A stretch of 64,000 nt of DNA. Source: Prado023 sp963798745 (GTDB taxonomy: Bacteria; Actinomycetota; Actinomycetes; S36-B12; CAIYMF01). Positions 10,228 to 18,545 of the stretch are shown here, one piece after another. Under the pieces are notes generated by a model. It ran no database searches. It had not been told where the DNA came from and saw only the letters and a list, made by a program, of their open reading frames with translations. A program made the position numbers and the translations under genes. The stretch is taken from the NCBI GenBank assembly GCA_963798745.1, contig CAWCUF010000006.1:1-64000 (forward strand), given 5' to 3'. Every line of letters starts with the position of its first letter. Position 1 is the first letter of the stretch.

Positions 10228-10778
10228 GGCCTGGCCGACCCCTGCGCGGCGTCCTGGGCCTCGAGGTCGGCGATGAATCGGTCGACGGTGGCCCGCGCGC
10301 GCGCGTCGTCGGTCAGGCTCTCCCCCACGATCTTGCTGGCAAGGGCCAGGGCCAGGTCACCGACGTCGCGCTGCAGCGACCCGATCGCGGCCTCCCGCTC
10401 GATCTGGATCTGCGCGTCTGCGCGAGCGGCGACCGCTGCCGCGGCCTCCGTGGCCTGGATCCGCGCCGCAGAGACGATCTGCTCACCGTCGCTGTGCGCC
10501 GAGGTCCGGATCGCCGAGGCCTCCTTGGCTGCGGACTCCAACTGCGCGGAGTAGGCCTCGCGGCTCTGTGCTGCCTCGGCCTGCATCACCTTGGCCCGCG
10601 CGATCCCACCCTCGATCTTCTCCGCACGCTCGGCGACGATCCGGTTGAACGTCGGCAGGACGTACTTCCAGAACAGCAGCAGCAGGATGACGAACGAGAC
10701 CGTGCCCCAGAGGATGTCGTAGGACGCCGGGATGAGCGGGTTCGGCTCCTCCGACGCGACGATGAATACGGTGTCCAT
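10224..10778 (-). CDS. atpF: F-type ATP synthase b subunit
   Basis: This 184-residue peripheral stalk subunit has one N-terminal membrane helix (SFVILLLLFWKYVLPTFNRI, about residues 28–47) followed by a long charged helix with the coiled-coil heptads of the b dimer (ERAEKIEGGIARAKVMQAEA). The short periplasmic N-terminus MDTVFIVASEEPNPL precedes the helix. It lies between atpE and atpH and overlaps atpH by four bases. Only one b-type gene is present. Confidence 0.95.
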   Translation of the reverse strand: MDTVFIVASEEPNPLIPASYDILWGTVSFVILLLLFWKYVLPTFNRIVAERAEKIEGGIARAKVMQAEAAQSREAYSAQLESAAKEASAIRTSAHSDGEQIVSAARIQATEAAAAVAARADAQIQIEREAAIGSLQRDVGDLALALASKIVGESLTDDARARATVDRFIADLEAQDAAQGSARP

Positions 10779-10833
10779 GGCCCTTCCAGATCAGCTTCGA
10801 GGGATCAGCGGCGGGATGCGCGGGTGCCCAGGA

Positions 10834-11064
10834 TCAGGTGAAGAGGAAGCCGGCGACCAGGCCGATGAGGGCCAGGGCCTCGGTGAACGCGATGCCGAGG
10901 AACATGTTGGTGCGCAGCACGCCGGTGGCCTCGGGCTGACGGGCGATGCCCTCGAGGGCCTTGCCGACCAGGATGCCGATGCCGATGCCCGGGCCGATGG
11001 CCGCCAGGCCGTACCCGATCGCGTTGAGGTTGCCGTTGACTGCGGCGAACAGTTCCTGCTCCAC
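10834..11064 (-). CDS. atpE: F-type ATP synthase c subunit
   Basis: This 76-residue proteolipid forms the c-ring. Two membrane helices flank the polar loop ARQPEA: the first carries GYGLAAIGPGIGIGILVG, the second GIAFTEALALIGLVAGFLF with the ion-binding Glu in FTEAL. No extra Na+-ligand pattern stands out, so proton coupling is expected. The start is GTG at 11064, set by the preceding GGAAGG about ten bases upstream and by the normal c-subunit length; an ATG start is not available in a suitable place. Confidence 0.95.
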   Translation of the reverse strand: MEQELFAAVNGNLNAIGYGLAAIGPGIGIGILVGKALEGIARQPEATGVLRTNMFLGIAFTEALALIGLVAGFLFT

Positions 11065-11132
11065 TGTGGTGGTTCCTTCCGTGTGGCCCGTGGCGGTCGC
11101 CCGGGAGTCTGTGGTGGTGCGGGCTGTGCGGT

Positions 11133-11954
11133 CTAGTGCTCGTGACTGATGGCGCCGTCGATGTAGACGGCGGTCAGCAGGGCGAAGATGTAGGCCTGCA
11201 GCGGCGCGACGATCAACTCGAAGCACACGAAGGCGAAGCCCATCAGCAGCGACGGCGCAGCGGCCAACTTGAGCAGGCCATCGGCCTGGAACAGCAGGTA
11301 GCTGGTGGCCCCGAAGAACAGCACCAGCAGCAGGTGGCCGGCCATCATGTTGGCCAGCAGACGGATCGTCAGCGTGACCGGGCGCAGTATGAACGTGGAG
11401 ATGAACTCGATCGGGGTCACCAGGACGTAGATGGCCTTGGGTACGCCCGGGGGGAACAGGTTCAGCTTCAGGTAGGACCCGACCCCGTGCTCCTTGATGC
11501 CCGCGTAGTTGAAGACCACGTAGGAGACCAGTGCCAGCACCAACGGCACCCCGATGACCGCGGTGGCCGCGATGTGCATCATCGGCATGATGCCGGTGAT
11601 GTTGAACGCCAGGATCATCCAGAACAGGGTCACGATGATCGGCGCGAACCGACGACCCCGGGCGCCCATCACCTCGTCGATCACATTGACGTAGACCAGG
11701 TCCAGGGCCATCTCCCCGAGGTTCTGCAGCTTGTTCGGGACCATCGCCGGCTTCTTGAACGCCATCACGAAGAACAGCGCCAGAACGCCGGCCATGAACA
11801 GGCCGATCAGGTTGATCCGGGTGGGGCCCCAGAAGGTGTCCACACCGAAGATCTGCGGTGGGAAGAACTCCATGATCGTGGGAGCGTCGTAGCCCTCGCC
11901 CTCGCCCCCGGCGGTGCCAACCAGCGACCCGACGGAAGCAGCAACGTTCAGCAC
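11133..11954 (-). CDS. atpB: F-type ATP synthase a subunit
   Basis: This 273-residue Fo channel subunit has five to six membrane helices. The essential Arg is in the segment PVTLTIRLLANMMAGHLLL, and the C-terminal helix runs QAYIFALLTAVYIDGAI. The start is GTG at 11954, preceded by GGAAGG; an in-frame ATG 27 codons downstream (MEFFPPQIF) is an alternative, since the first residues are poorly conserved in the family. It follows the AtpZ-like gene by 48 bp. Confidence 0.95.
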   Translation of the reverse strand: MLNVAASVGSLVGTAGGEGEGYDAPTIMEFFPPQIFGVDTFWGPTRINLIGLFMAGVLALFFVMAFKKPAMVPNKLQNLGEMALDLVYVNVIDEVMGARGRRFAPIIVTLFWMILAFNITGIMPMMHIAATAVIGVPLVLALVSYVVFNYAGIKEHGVGSYLKLNLFPPGVPKAIYVLVTPIEFISTFILRPVTLTIRLLANMMAGHLLLVLFFGATSYLLFQADGLLKLAAAPSLLMGFAFVCFELIVAPLQAYIFALLTAVYIDGAISHEH

Positions 11955-12002
11955 AGTGGGCCCTTCCGGGATCGCAGCGTTCCTGGTGACGCCGATCGGT
12001 GA

Positions 12003-12284
12003 CTACTCATCGCGTCCGAAGCGAAGATACACGATCCAGAATCCGAGGACGAAGCCGGCCAGGAGCCCGACCACGGTGAGGATCGGACCGGTGTCCAGCC
12101 AGTGATCGGCCAGGACGCCGATCCCTCCCCAGACCACGACGCCGGCGACCATCGAGCCGATTGCCGAGTGCGCGACGTGCTCGCCGGTGGGCACCAGCGA
12201 GGGGTGCATCGGGGGCTGGTCGGAGTCTCCCCCGGCCCCGGAACCGCGGTCATCGGGTCGCCGCTCGGGCATCAGTTCGCTCAT
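12003..12284 (-). CDS. AtpZ/AtpI-like small membrane protein of the ATP synthase operon
   Basis: This 93-residue protein has a polar N-terminal 40 residues and two membrane helices: about 42–60 (IGSMVAGVVVWGGIGVLAD) and 68–88 (ILTVVGLLAGFVLGFWIVY). The glycine-patterned hairpin and the position just before atpB match the AtpZ/AtpQ family of putative F0F1 assembly or cation-transport subunits. Its ATG overlaps the TGA of the upstream gene by four bases. The role is inferred from family and position only. Confidence 0.75.
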   Translation of the reverse strand: MSELMPERRPDDRGSGAGGDSDQPPMHPSLVPTGEHVAHSAIGSMVAGVVVWGGIGVLADHWLDTGPILTVVGLLAGFVLGFWIVYLRFGRDE

Positions 12285-12802
12285 CGCGGGCCCGGCTCGA
12301 CGTAGGGCACCTGGGTCCGGGTGACGACCAGGGCCTCGATCACGAGGCTGCCGATCGTGCCGACCAGCAGCGCGAGGAACAGGGCGGGCCGATGGTAGAA
12401 GTCGGCCTCGCGCAGGAGCACGAGCACGATGATCAGCAGGACCATCTTGACCAGCCAGGAGCCGAGCACCGCGATGCCCAGCGTGCTCACGTCCAGCCCT
12501 GCAGTGAGCAGCGCCGCGGCCACGGTGATCGCGAAGAACGTCACCGCGATGCCGATGCCGATCAGGGCGCCCCAGACCCCCGGCCACCCGGCGAGCAGGA
12601 AGCCGACTGCGGCTGCGGCGGGCACCGCGACCAGGGCGGCCAGGGCTCCGGCGCGCAGGACGCGACGCATCGGGGTGACCAGGGCGGTCGGGCCCGGTCG
12701 CCGGCCGCTGGGGCGATTCGGGTCGGGCGCGTCGCGGATCGGGTCGGGCGCGTCGCGGATCGGGTCGGGCGTGTCGCGGATCGGGTCGGGCGTGTCGCTC
12801 AT
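12281..12802 (-). CDS. ATP synthase protein I-like membrane protein with a DPIRD repeat tail
   Basis: The 173-residue protein has four predicted membrane helices from residue 48 on (ALAALVAVPAAAAVGFLL, GALIGIGIAVTFFAITVAAALL, AVLGSWLVKMVLLIIVLVLL, ALFLALLVGTIGSLVIEALVV), the pattern of actinobacterial AtpI-like proteins thought to aid c-ring assembly. The N-terminus is unusual: four seven-residue repeats of the type DTPDPIR/DAPDPIR, encoded by 21-bp tandem repeats. It overlaps wecA upstream and the AtpZ-like gene downstream by four bases each. That coupling ties it to the ATP synthase operon despite weak sequence conservation. Confidence 0.7.
   Translation of the reverse strand: MSDTPDPIRDTPDPIRDAPDPIRDAPDPNRPSGRRPGPTALVTPMRRVLRAGALAALVAVPAAAAVGFLLAGWPGVWGALIGIGIAVTFFAITVAAALLTAGLDVSTLGIAVLGSWLVKMVLLIIVLVLLREADFYHRPALFLALLVGTIGSLVIEALVVTRTQVPYVEPGPR
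12721..12797. repeat. 21-bp tandem repeat inside the atpI-like gene
   Basis: About 3.7 copies of a 21-bp unit (ggtcgggcgcgtcgcggatc plus g, with c/t changes in later copies) encode four DxPDPIR heptads. The near-identity of copies points to recent slippage or unequal exchange in frame. Confidence 0.9.
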
Positions 12803-13905
12803 GCGACTCCGCCGCGCTCGGGCTGGCGGACACTCGGCCAGGCGACCGCGATCACGAGCAGACCGGCGCCGATCAGGCTGGCGATCATGGCGGTCGACAG
12901 CGGCACGAACGCCAGCATCACCACGGAGAACGCGATGAGGGCGGCCCAGCCGGTGAGCAGCAGAACGGCGCGCCGCTGGGAGTGACCCATCTCGAGCAGC
13001 CGGTGGTGCAGGTGCTGCTTGTCCGGGGCGAACGGTGAGCGTCCGGCCCGGGTGCGCCGGACCACGGCCAGCAGGAGATCCAGCAGCGGCACCGCCAGCA
13101 CCCCCAGGGGTACCAGGATGGGCAGCAGTGCCGGCAGGAGCGTGGTCCCGGCCAGGGCGTTGGGGTCGACCTTGCCGGTCAGCGTGATCACGCTGGCCGC
13201 CATCAGGTAACCGATCAGCATCGACCCAGTGTCGCCCATGAACAGGCGCGCGGGGAACGCGTTGTGCGGCAGGAAGCCCACACACATCCCGACCAGCAGC
13301 GCGGAGACGAGCGCCGAGAGGGTGGCTCGCTCGACCCCGAACTGGACGCTGAGCAGGTAGGCGTAGACGAAGAACGCGGCCGCCGACACAGCAGTGATCC
13401 CGGCCGCGAGACCGTCGAGGCCGTCGATGAAGTTGATCGCGTTGACGCTCACGAGCACGATGAACACCGTCAGGAGCACCGAGGTGGTCGGGTCCAGGAC
13501 CAGCACACCGTCGAAGGGCAGCCACAGGATGGTGATCCCCTGCAGGGCCATCACGCCGGCCGCGAGCACCTGACCGGCCATCTTGGTGGGCGCATCGAGC
13601 TCCCAGCGATCGTCGGCCAGCCCGAGCAGGACGATGATCGTCGCCCCTGACATCAGGGCCACCGCCTCGGTGGAGGCCCCCTCGAACACCGAGCGCATCA
13701 TGGGCAGCTTGCTGGCCAGCACCATCGCGCCGGCCATCCCGAGGAACATCCCCAGGCCACCCCAGCGCGGGATGGCGTGGTCGTGGATGTCGCGGTCACG
13801 GACCCCGGCCACCGCACCGGCACGAAGCGCCAGCCCGCGCACCACCGGCATGACCAGATAGGTCAGGGCGGCGGCGACCAGCAGGCTGAGCCCGTACTCG
13901 CGCAC
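12799..13905 (-). CDS. wecA: Undecaprenyl-phosphate N-acetylglucosaminyl 1-phosphate transferase (WecA/TagO/Rfe family)
   Basis: This 368-residue polytopic enzyme transfers a sugar-1-phosphate from a UDP-sugar to a polyprenyl phosphate, starting a cell-envelope glycan. It contains the PNPT-family motifs HDHAIPRWGGLGMFLG, LGLADDRWELDAPTK (the Mg-binding Asp pair), NAINFIDGLDGLAAG and MGDTGSMLIGYLM, plus about ten membrane helices. The start is GTG, overlapping the glyA stop by one base (TAGTG). Location just upstream of the atp operon is normal for Rfe-type genes in actinobacteria. The sequence cannot separate decaprenyl- from undecaprenyl-phosphate use. Confidence 0.9.
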   Translation of the reverse strand: MREYGLSLLVAAALTYLVMPVVRGLALRAGAVAGVRDRDIHDHAIPRWGGLGMFLGMAGAMVLASKLPMMRSVFEGASTEAVALMSGATIIVLLGLADDRWELDAPTKMAGQVLAAGVMALQGITILWLPFDGVLVLDPTTSVLLTVFIVLVSVNAINFIDGLDGLAAGITAVSAAAFFVYAYLLSVQFGVERATLSALVSALLVGMCVGFLPHNAFPARLFMGDTGSMLIGYLMAASVITLTGKVDPNALAGTTLLPALLPILVPLGVLAVPLLDLLLAVVRRTRAGRSPFAPDKQHLHHRLLEMGHSQRRAVLLLTGWAALIAFSVVMLAFVPLSTAMIASLIGAGLLVIAVAWPSVRQPERGGVA

Positions 13906-15179
13906 TAGCTGCGCGGGTAGGCCGGGAAGGTGGTGACCAGTTCGCTGACCTCGGCACGGATGCCCGGTGCCGCCGAGCCGTCCTCGTCGCGGATCGCCGC
14001 GCCGATCAGGTCCGCGATCCGGGCCATCTCGGGTCGACTCATCCCCTGGGTGGTCACCGAGGGGGTGCCGACCCGGATGCCCGAGGCGACGCTGGCCGGG
14101 CGCGGGTCGTTGGGGATCGCGTTCTTGTTCAGCACGATGCCGGCGGCGTCGCAGCGCTCCTCGGCCTGGGTGCCGGTGACCCCGGTGCCCTGCAGGTCCA
14201 GCAGCGCGAGGTGGGTGTCCGTGCCGCCGGTGACCGGGCGCATCCCGTGCTCGGCCAGACCGGCGGTCAGCGCCTGGGCGTTGGCGATGACCTCGCGCGC
14301 GTACTGGGCGTACTCGGGGGTCGCGGCCTCCTTGAGGGCCACGGCCTTCGCCGCCACCGCGTGCATCAGCGGACCGCCCTGCATCATCGGGAACACGGCC
14401 TTGTCGATGGCCGCCGCATGGTCAGCGCGAGCGAGGATCATCCCGCCCCGGGGACCGCGCAGCACCTTGTGGGTCGTGAACGTCACGACGTCGGCGTGCG
14501 GCACCGGGCTGGGAATGGCCCCACCGGCCACCAGACCGATGAAGTGCGCGGCGTCGACCATCAGGATCGCGCCGACCTCGTCGGCGATCGCGCGGAACGC
14601 CGCGAAGTCGATCAGCCGTGGGATCGCCGAGCCACCGCAGATGATCATCCGGGGGCGGTGCTCCCGGGCCAGATCACGGACCTGGTCGTAGTCGATGTCC
14701 TCGGTGCTCGGGTGCACCCCGTAGTGCACGGCGTTGAACCACTTGCCCGAGAAGCTCACCTTGGTGCCGTGGGTCAGGTGCCCGCCGTGCGGCAGACTCA
14801 TCGCCAGAACGGTCTCGCCGGGCTTCATGAACGCCCCGTACGCGGCGATGTTGGCGCTGGCCCCCGAATGCGGCTGCAGGTTGGCGTGGTCGGCGCGGAA
14901 CAGCGCCTTGGCCCGCTCGATGCCGATGGTCTCGGCGTCGTCGACGACCGCGCAGCCGCCGTAGTAGCGCCGACCGGGATAGCCCTCGGCGTACTTGTTG
15001 CTCAGCGTCGAGCCCAGCGCGGCCAGCACGGCCGGGGAGGTGAAGTTCTCACTGGCGATCAGCTGCAGCCCGGAGCGCAGCCGGTTGAGCTCGCCGAGGA
15101 TGACCTCGGCGATCTCGGGGTCCTCCGCGGCGAGCGAGTCGAAGTCGGGGCCCCAGAAGGGGGTCTGTGCAGGGCTCAT
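13905..15179 (-). CDS. glyA: Serine hydroxymethyltransferase
   Basis: This PLP enzyme of 424 residues interconverts serine and glycine with tetrahydrofolate, feeding one-carbon units. The N-terminal LQLIASENFTSPAVLAALGS and YAEGYPGRRYYGG blocks and the PLP-lysine segment VVTFTTHKVLRGPRGGMI are diagnostic. The ATG at 15179 follows a clear GGAGG eight bases upstream. It lies between tsaC and wecA, which are usually adjacent in related genomes, so glyA looks like a later insertion into a conserved string. Its stop overlaps the wecA GTG start. Confidence 0.96.
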   Translation of the reverse strand: MSPAQTPFWGPDFDSLAAEDPEIAEVILGELNRLRSGLQLIASENFTSPAVLAALGSTLSNKYAEGYPGRRYYGGCAVVDDAETIGIERAKALFRADHANLQPHSGASANIAAYGAFMKPGETVLAMSLPHGGHLTHGTKVSFSGKWFNAVHYGVHPSTEDIDYDQVRDLAREHRPRMIICGGSAIPRLIDFAAFRAIADEVGAILMVDAAHFIGLVAGGAIPSPVPHADVVTFTTHKVLRGPRGGMILARADHAAAIDKAVFPMMQGGPLMHAVAAKAVALKEAATPEYAQYAREVIANAQALTAGLAEHGMRPVTGGTDTHLALLDLQGTGVTGTQAEERCDAAGIVLNKNAIPNDPRPASVASGIRVGTPSVTTQGMSRPEMARIADLIGAAIRDEDGSAAPGIRAEVSELVTTFPAYPRS

Positions 15180-15225
15180 TGGCGTGCCTCCAGGGGCGGC
15201 GGTCGGGAGTCGCCGGACCCGGGAG

Positions 15226-15231
15226 AGTCTA
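15226..15231 (-). promoter_or_regulatory. Possible -10 for glyA
   Basis: On the minus strand TAGACT fits TANNNT and lies about 47 bases before the glyA ATG, overlapping the end of tsaC. No good -35 is seen; this is a weak call. Confidence 0.25.
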
Positions 15232-15999
15232 CGGGGCCGGCGACTGGCCGACGGCGTTCGGCACGACGAGTCCCGGGCAGGACTCGCGCAGCGCAGCCAG
15301 CGGAAGCGAACCGGGGCGGACCAGCAGGGGGGCGCCACTGGTCAGGTCCACGACGGCCGACGGGGCCGCCGCCGGAAGCGGGCCGGCATCGAGCAGGACG
15401 GTGAGCAGGTCGGCAAGTTCCGGCGGGAACGCGGTGTCGGGGCCGACCACGGGGTACTGCGCGGTGGTGGCCGCCTGGGCGGACGGCTCGGGCCCGAGGT
15501 CGACGCATGACACGGCGGGCTGCGACGACGCGTGCGCGGGTGCGCAGGCGCTCGGAGCGACTGCGGGGGTTCTCGACCCGGCGACGATTCCCAGTGGGCC
15601 GGTGCGTTCGAGCAGTTCGAGGGCCACCGGGTGCAGCGGCATCCGCACCGCGATCCGCCCGGCTGGGTCGGTCAGCGACCAGGCCAGGGTCGACTGTGCT
15701 CGTAGGACCAGAGTGAGCGGGCCCGGCCAGAAGTCGAGCATGAGCCGGCGCACCAGCGCGTCCACCTCGGCCAGCCCGGCGACGGTGGCGAGCTTGGGCA
15801 CCATGACCGGGATGCTCAGGTCGGCCCGGCCCTTGGCCGCGCGCAGGGCCGCGGTGCCCCGCTCGCTGAACGCATCCGCGGCGATGCCGTAGGTGGTGTC
15901 CAGGGGCAGGCCCACCAGTTGGCCGCGCCGCAGCGCCGCCGCAGCCGCGCCGAGGCCGTGTGCGCGCTGCTCAGGGTCGGCGGTGTGCAGGCGGATCAT
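15229..15999 (-). CDS. tsaC: L-threonylcarbamoyladenylate synthase (Sua5/YciO/YrdC family)
   Basis: This 256-residue protein makes threonylcarbamoyl-AMP for the t6A modification of ANN-decoding tRNAs. The YrdC core appears as LRRGQLVGLPLDTTYGIAAD, AKGRADLSIPVMV and DFWPGPLTLVLRA, with the nucleotide/threonine pocket residues PLDTTYG and KGR visible. The C-terminal SASPS-like part is divergent and Ala/Pro-rich. Its ATG overlaps the prmC stop by four bases, the standard prmC–tsaC pairing, so the longer frame running upstream is not used. Confidence 0.88.
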   Translation of the reverse strand: MIRLHTADPEQRAHGLGAAAAALRRGQLVGLPLDTTYGIAADAFSERGTAALRAAKGRADLSIPVMVPKLATVAGLAEVDALVRRLMLDFWPGPLTLVLRAQSTLAWSLTDPAGRIAVRMPLHPVALELLERTGPLGIVAGSRTPAVAPSACAPAHASSQPAVSCVDLGPEPSAQAATTAQYPVVGPDTAFPPELADLLTVLLDAGPLPAAAPSAVVDLTSGAPLLVRPGSLPLAALRESCPGLVVPNAVGQSPAP

Positions 16000-16997
16000 G
16001 GGGACATCCTGCCGGTGCGGATCGCCGTGGTGTGCCGGGGCAGGCCGGCCAGGTCGTGCTGGTCGGCGATGTCGCGCCACACTGGCCCGCCGCCCACGAG
16101 CGGTTCACGTCCGGTCTGCGGGGCCTGGCGGGCCTGGTGGGAATGCGGGTCCTGGTGGTCCCGTGGGTCCTGGTGGGCGGCCAGCACGCCGGGCACCCCA
16201 CTCGGACCGGCGTCCAGCCCCTGCACGTCGGCATGCTCGACCACGAGCAGCCCGCCGGGGCGCAGGAGGAGCGCGGCCTGCACGACCAGCGCGCGCACGA
16301 CGTCGAGCCCGTCCGCGCCGCCGTACAGGGCCACAGCCGGGTCGTGGTCGCGCACCTCGGGTTCGCGAGGTACGGCCGCATCGGGCACATACGGCGGATT
16401 GGTGACCACCACGTCGACCCGGCCGCGCAGATCGAACAGCGCCCCATCGGCGTGCGCCACGGTGGTGGCGTCCGCGTGGACGAGGGTCAGGTCGCTGCCG
16501 GCAGCGTCGACCTGTGCCGAGTGCGCGGCGACGTTGCGCTGCGCCCATCCCAGCGCCTCGGCCGATACCTCCACGGCGCTGACCAGCGACCCGGGCAGCT
16601 CCGTGGCCAAGGAGATCGCCAGCGCCCCCGACCCGGTGCACAGATCGACCACGGTTCGCACCGGCGAGGCAAGCGCGAAGCGCAGGACCTCATCGACGAT
16701 CAGTTCGGTCTCCGGTCGCGGGATGAACACCCCGGGACCGACCAGAACCTCGAGGTGGCGGAACGGGGCTAGGCCGGTCAGGTGCTGCAACGGGATTCGG
16801 CGGGCGCGTTGACTGATCAGGGCCTGGAAGGCCGCAGCGGTGGCCGGATCGGCCTCAGCGCCCGACAGCCGCAGCAGCCCGCGGGCCCGACCGGTCGCGT
16901 GCGCCAGCAGCAGTTCGGCGTCGACAGTCGGGCTGGGCACGCCCGCGTCGGCCAGCGCCCGCGTCGCGTCGGCGAGCAGGTCACGGGTGCGCTCCAC
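15996..16997 (-). CDS. prmC: Peptide chain release factor N5-glutamine methyltransferase
   Basis: This SAM-dependent enzyme methylates the Gln of the GGQ motif in release factors. The 333-residue protein has an N-terminal helical domain, the SAM loop VVDLCTGSGALAISLA (about residues 116–131) and the catalytic NPPY motif at 200–203. It has an extended C-terminus compared with the roughly 280-residue family norm. The start is GTG at 16997. It is separated from prfA by two heme-related genes, although the two are usually adjacent. Confidence 0.93.
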   Translation of the reverse strand: MERTRDLLADATRALADAGVPSPTVDAELLLAHATGRARGLLRLSGAEADPATAAAFQALISQRARRIPLQHLTGLAPFRHLEVLVGPGVFIPRPETELIVDEVLRFALASPVRTVVDLCTGSGALAISLATELPGSLVSAVEVSAEALGWAQRNVAAHSAQVDAAGSDLTLVHADATTVAHADGALFDLRGRVDVVVTNPPYVPDAAVPREPEVRDHDPAVALYGGADGLDVVRALVVQAALLLRPGGLLVVEHADVQGLDAGPSGVPGVLAAHQDPRDHQDPHSHQARQAPQTGREPLVGGGPVWRDIADQHDLAGLPRHTTAIRTGRMSP

Positions 16998-17114
16998 CCG
17001 GGCACCCTACGTGGCGCCCTGCGCGGTACGGGCGCCGTGCCGCTGTGCGCCAACAATCTGCTGATCCGGACACCTCCCGGCCCCCAGCGGACACAGGTGT
17101 CGGTCCTGGGTCGG

Positions 17115-17140
17115 GCGTTGTCCGGATCCGACAATCCGCG
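17115..17140. terminator. Palindrome between hemY-like gene and prmC
   Basis: TTGTC and GACAA arms enclose the self-complementary GGATCC core at 17118–17134, with outer GCG/CGC bases. It lies 14 bp beyond the end of the hemY-like gene. A T-tract is absent, so it may be a hairpin terminator or simply a structured spacer. Confidence 0.3.
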
Positions 17141-17153
17141 GAGCGCGACCCAG

Positions 17154-18545
17154 CTACCTCGCGATCAGGTCGGCGGCAACCCGGCGGCCGTCGCTGATGC
17201 AGTCGGGCAGGCCGACACCGTTGAGCGCGGAACCGGCCACCCGCACGGACCCCGACAGGCTCGCCTCGATCCGGGCCACCCGGTCGCGATGCCCGACCAC
17301 GTACTTGGGCATGGCGCCCGGCCAGCGGACGAGATGACGCATCGTGGGGGCGCTCGTGGCCCCGAGGATCGCGCTGACGTAGCCCGTGACGGTGGCCAGC
17401 ACCTGCTCATCGCAGGCGTGTGCCAGCGCCCCCACGCGGTCCGGGACGAACGCCCGGACCAGCACCGAGCCAGCCGGCGCCCGATCGGCCCATTTGTTGG
17501 AGCTGATCGTGATCCCACTGATCGGCGGGCGGTCGGGGCCGGCCTCCAGGTAGCCGTGGCCCGCCAGCGGCTCCGGGAATGCCGAGGTGTCGAATCCGAG
17601 GCTCACCGAGGACGTCGTGCCCAGGGGGATGCTCGCCAGCTCGGCGGCGGCCGCAGGTGCGAACGGGACCAGCAGGTCGGCCGTCGCCTGCACGCCGCAG
17701 GCCAGGATCACCGAGCCCGCGGTCAGGACCGACCCGTGAGCCAGGGTCACCCGGACCCCGCCGTCCGCACCTGCGAGTGGTTCGACGGCGGCGACAGCCT
17801 CTCCCGTGCGCACCTGCACCCCCTGCTCGCCGAGCGCTGCCGCGAGCGCGTCGACCAAAGATCCCATCCCGGCGCGCAGGCTGCGGAACGGCGACCCGCC
17901 GGTCGCTCCGGCCCTGCGGGCGGCGCGGCCCTGTGCGAGGCTGGCCAGCATCAGGCTGCGATGCTCGGCCTCGCTGGCGCGCAGGCTCGGCACGACCGCG
18001 TCCAGGCTGAGCTCATCGACGCTGGCCCCGTAGACCCCGCCCAGCAGCGGGTCGACGAAGCCGGCCACCACACCGTCGCCGAGCCGCCGGCGCAGGAGCG
18101 TCCCGATGGCCATGTCCTGCTCGCCCAGGACGCGCGGGAGCACCAGGTCAGCAGCGGCGCGCATCTTCTGCGGCCAGGTGAGCACCCTGGTCGTGACGAA
18201 CGGCCCGAGCTGGGTGGGCAGCACCAGGCCCATGCCCGCGGGCATCGGGCGCATCCGCCCCGCCACCCGCAGCGAGACCGAGCGCGGTTCGGTGACACTG
18301 ATCACCTGGTCGGCCAACCCGAGCTCGCGGATCAGCGCGAGGGCGGCGGGTCGGTAGGTGATCACCGAGTCCGGGCCGTGCTCGATCCGGAACCCGTCGA
18401 CGACCTCGGTGTGCACCTTGCCCCCCGGGCGGTCGGCCGCCTCGAGCACCACGACCGCGCGACCGGCGGCCCTCAGTTCCCAAGCCGCAGCCAGGCCGGT
18501 GATGCCCGCCCCGATGATCAGGACGTCGACGTCGGCTGGGTTCAC
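17154..18545 (-). CDS. hemY: HemY-type FAD-dependent (copro)porphyrinogen oxidase
   Basis: The 463-residue flavoprotein has the FAD-binding VLIIGAGITGLAAAWELRAAG loop at its N-terminus (residues 6–19 are the core), RPGGKVHTEVVDGFRIEHGPDS, and a C-terminal FAD segment GVGLPDCISDGRRVA. These match the HemG/HemY family, which in actinobacteria usually oxidises coproporphyrinogen III to coproporphyrin III (CgoX) in the coproporphyrin-dependent heme route. The start is GTG at 18545, overlapping the radical SAM stop by four bases (GTGA). It ends 157 bp before prmC. Whether the substrate is copro- or protoporphyrinogen cannot be read from sequence. Confidence 0.88.
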   Translation of the reverse strand: MNPADVDVLIIGAGITGLAAAWELRAAGRAVVVLEAADRPGGKVHTEVVDGFRIEHGPDSVITYRPAALALIRELGLADQVISVTEPRSVSLRVAGRMRPMPAGMGLVLPTQLGPFVTTRVLTWPQKMRAAADLVLPRVLGEQDMAIGTLLRRRLGDGVVAGFVDPLLGGVYGASVDELSLDAVVPSLRASEAEHRSLMLASLAQGRAARRAGATGGSPFRSLRAGMGSLVDALAAALGEQGVQVRTGEAVAAVEPLAGADGGVRVTLAHGSVLTAGSVILACGVQATADLLVPFAPAAAAELASIPLGTTSSVSLGFDTSAFPEPLAGHGYLEAGPDRPPISGITISSNKWADRAPAGSVLVRAFVPDRVGALAHACDEQVLATVTGYVSAILGATSAPTMRHLVRWPGAMPKYVVGHRDRVARIEASLSGSVRVAGSALNGVGLPDCISDGRRVAADLIAR

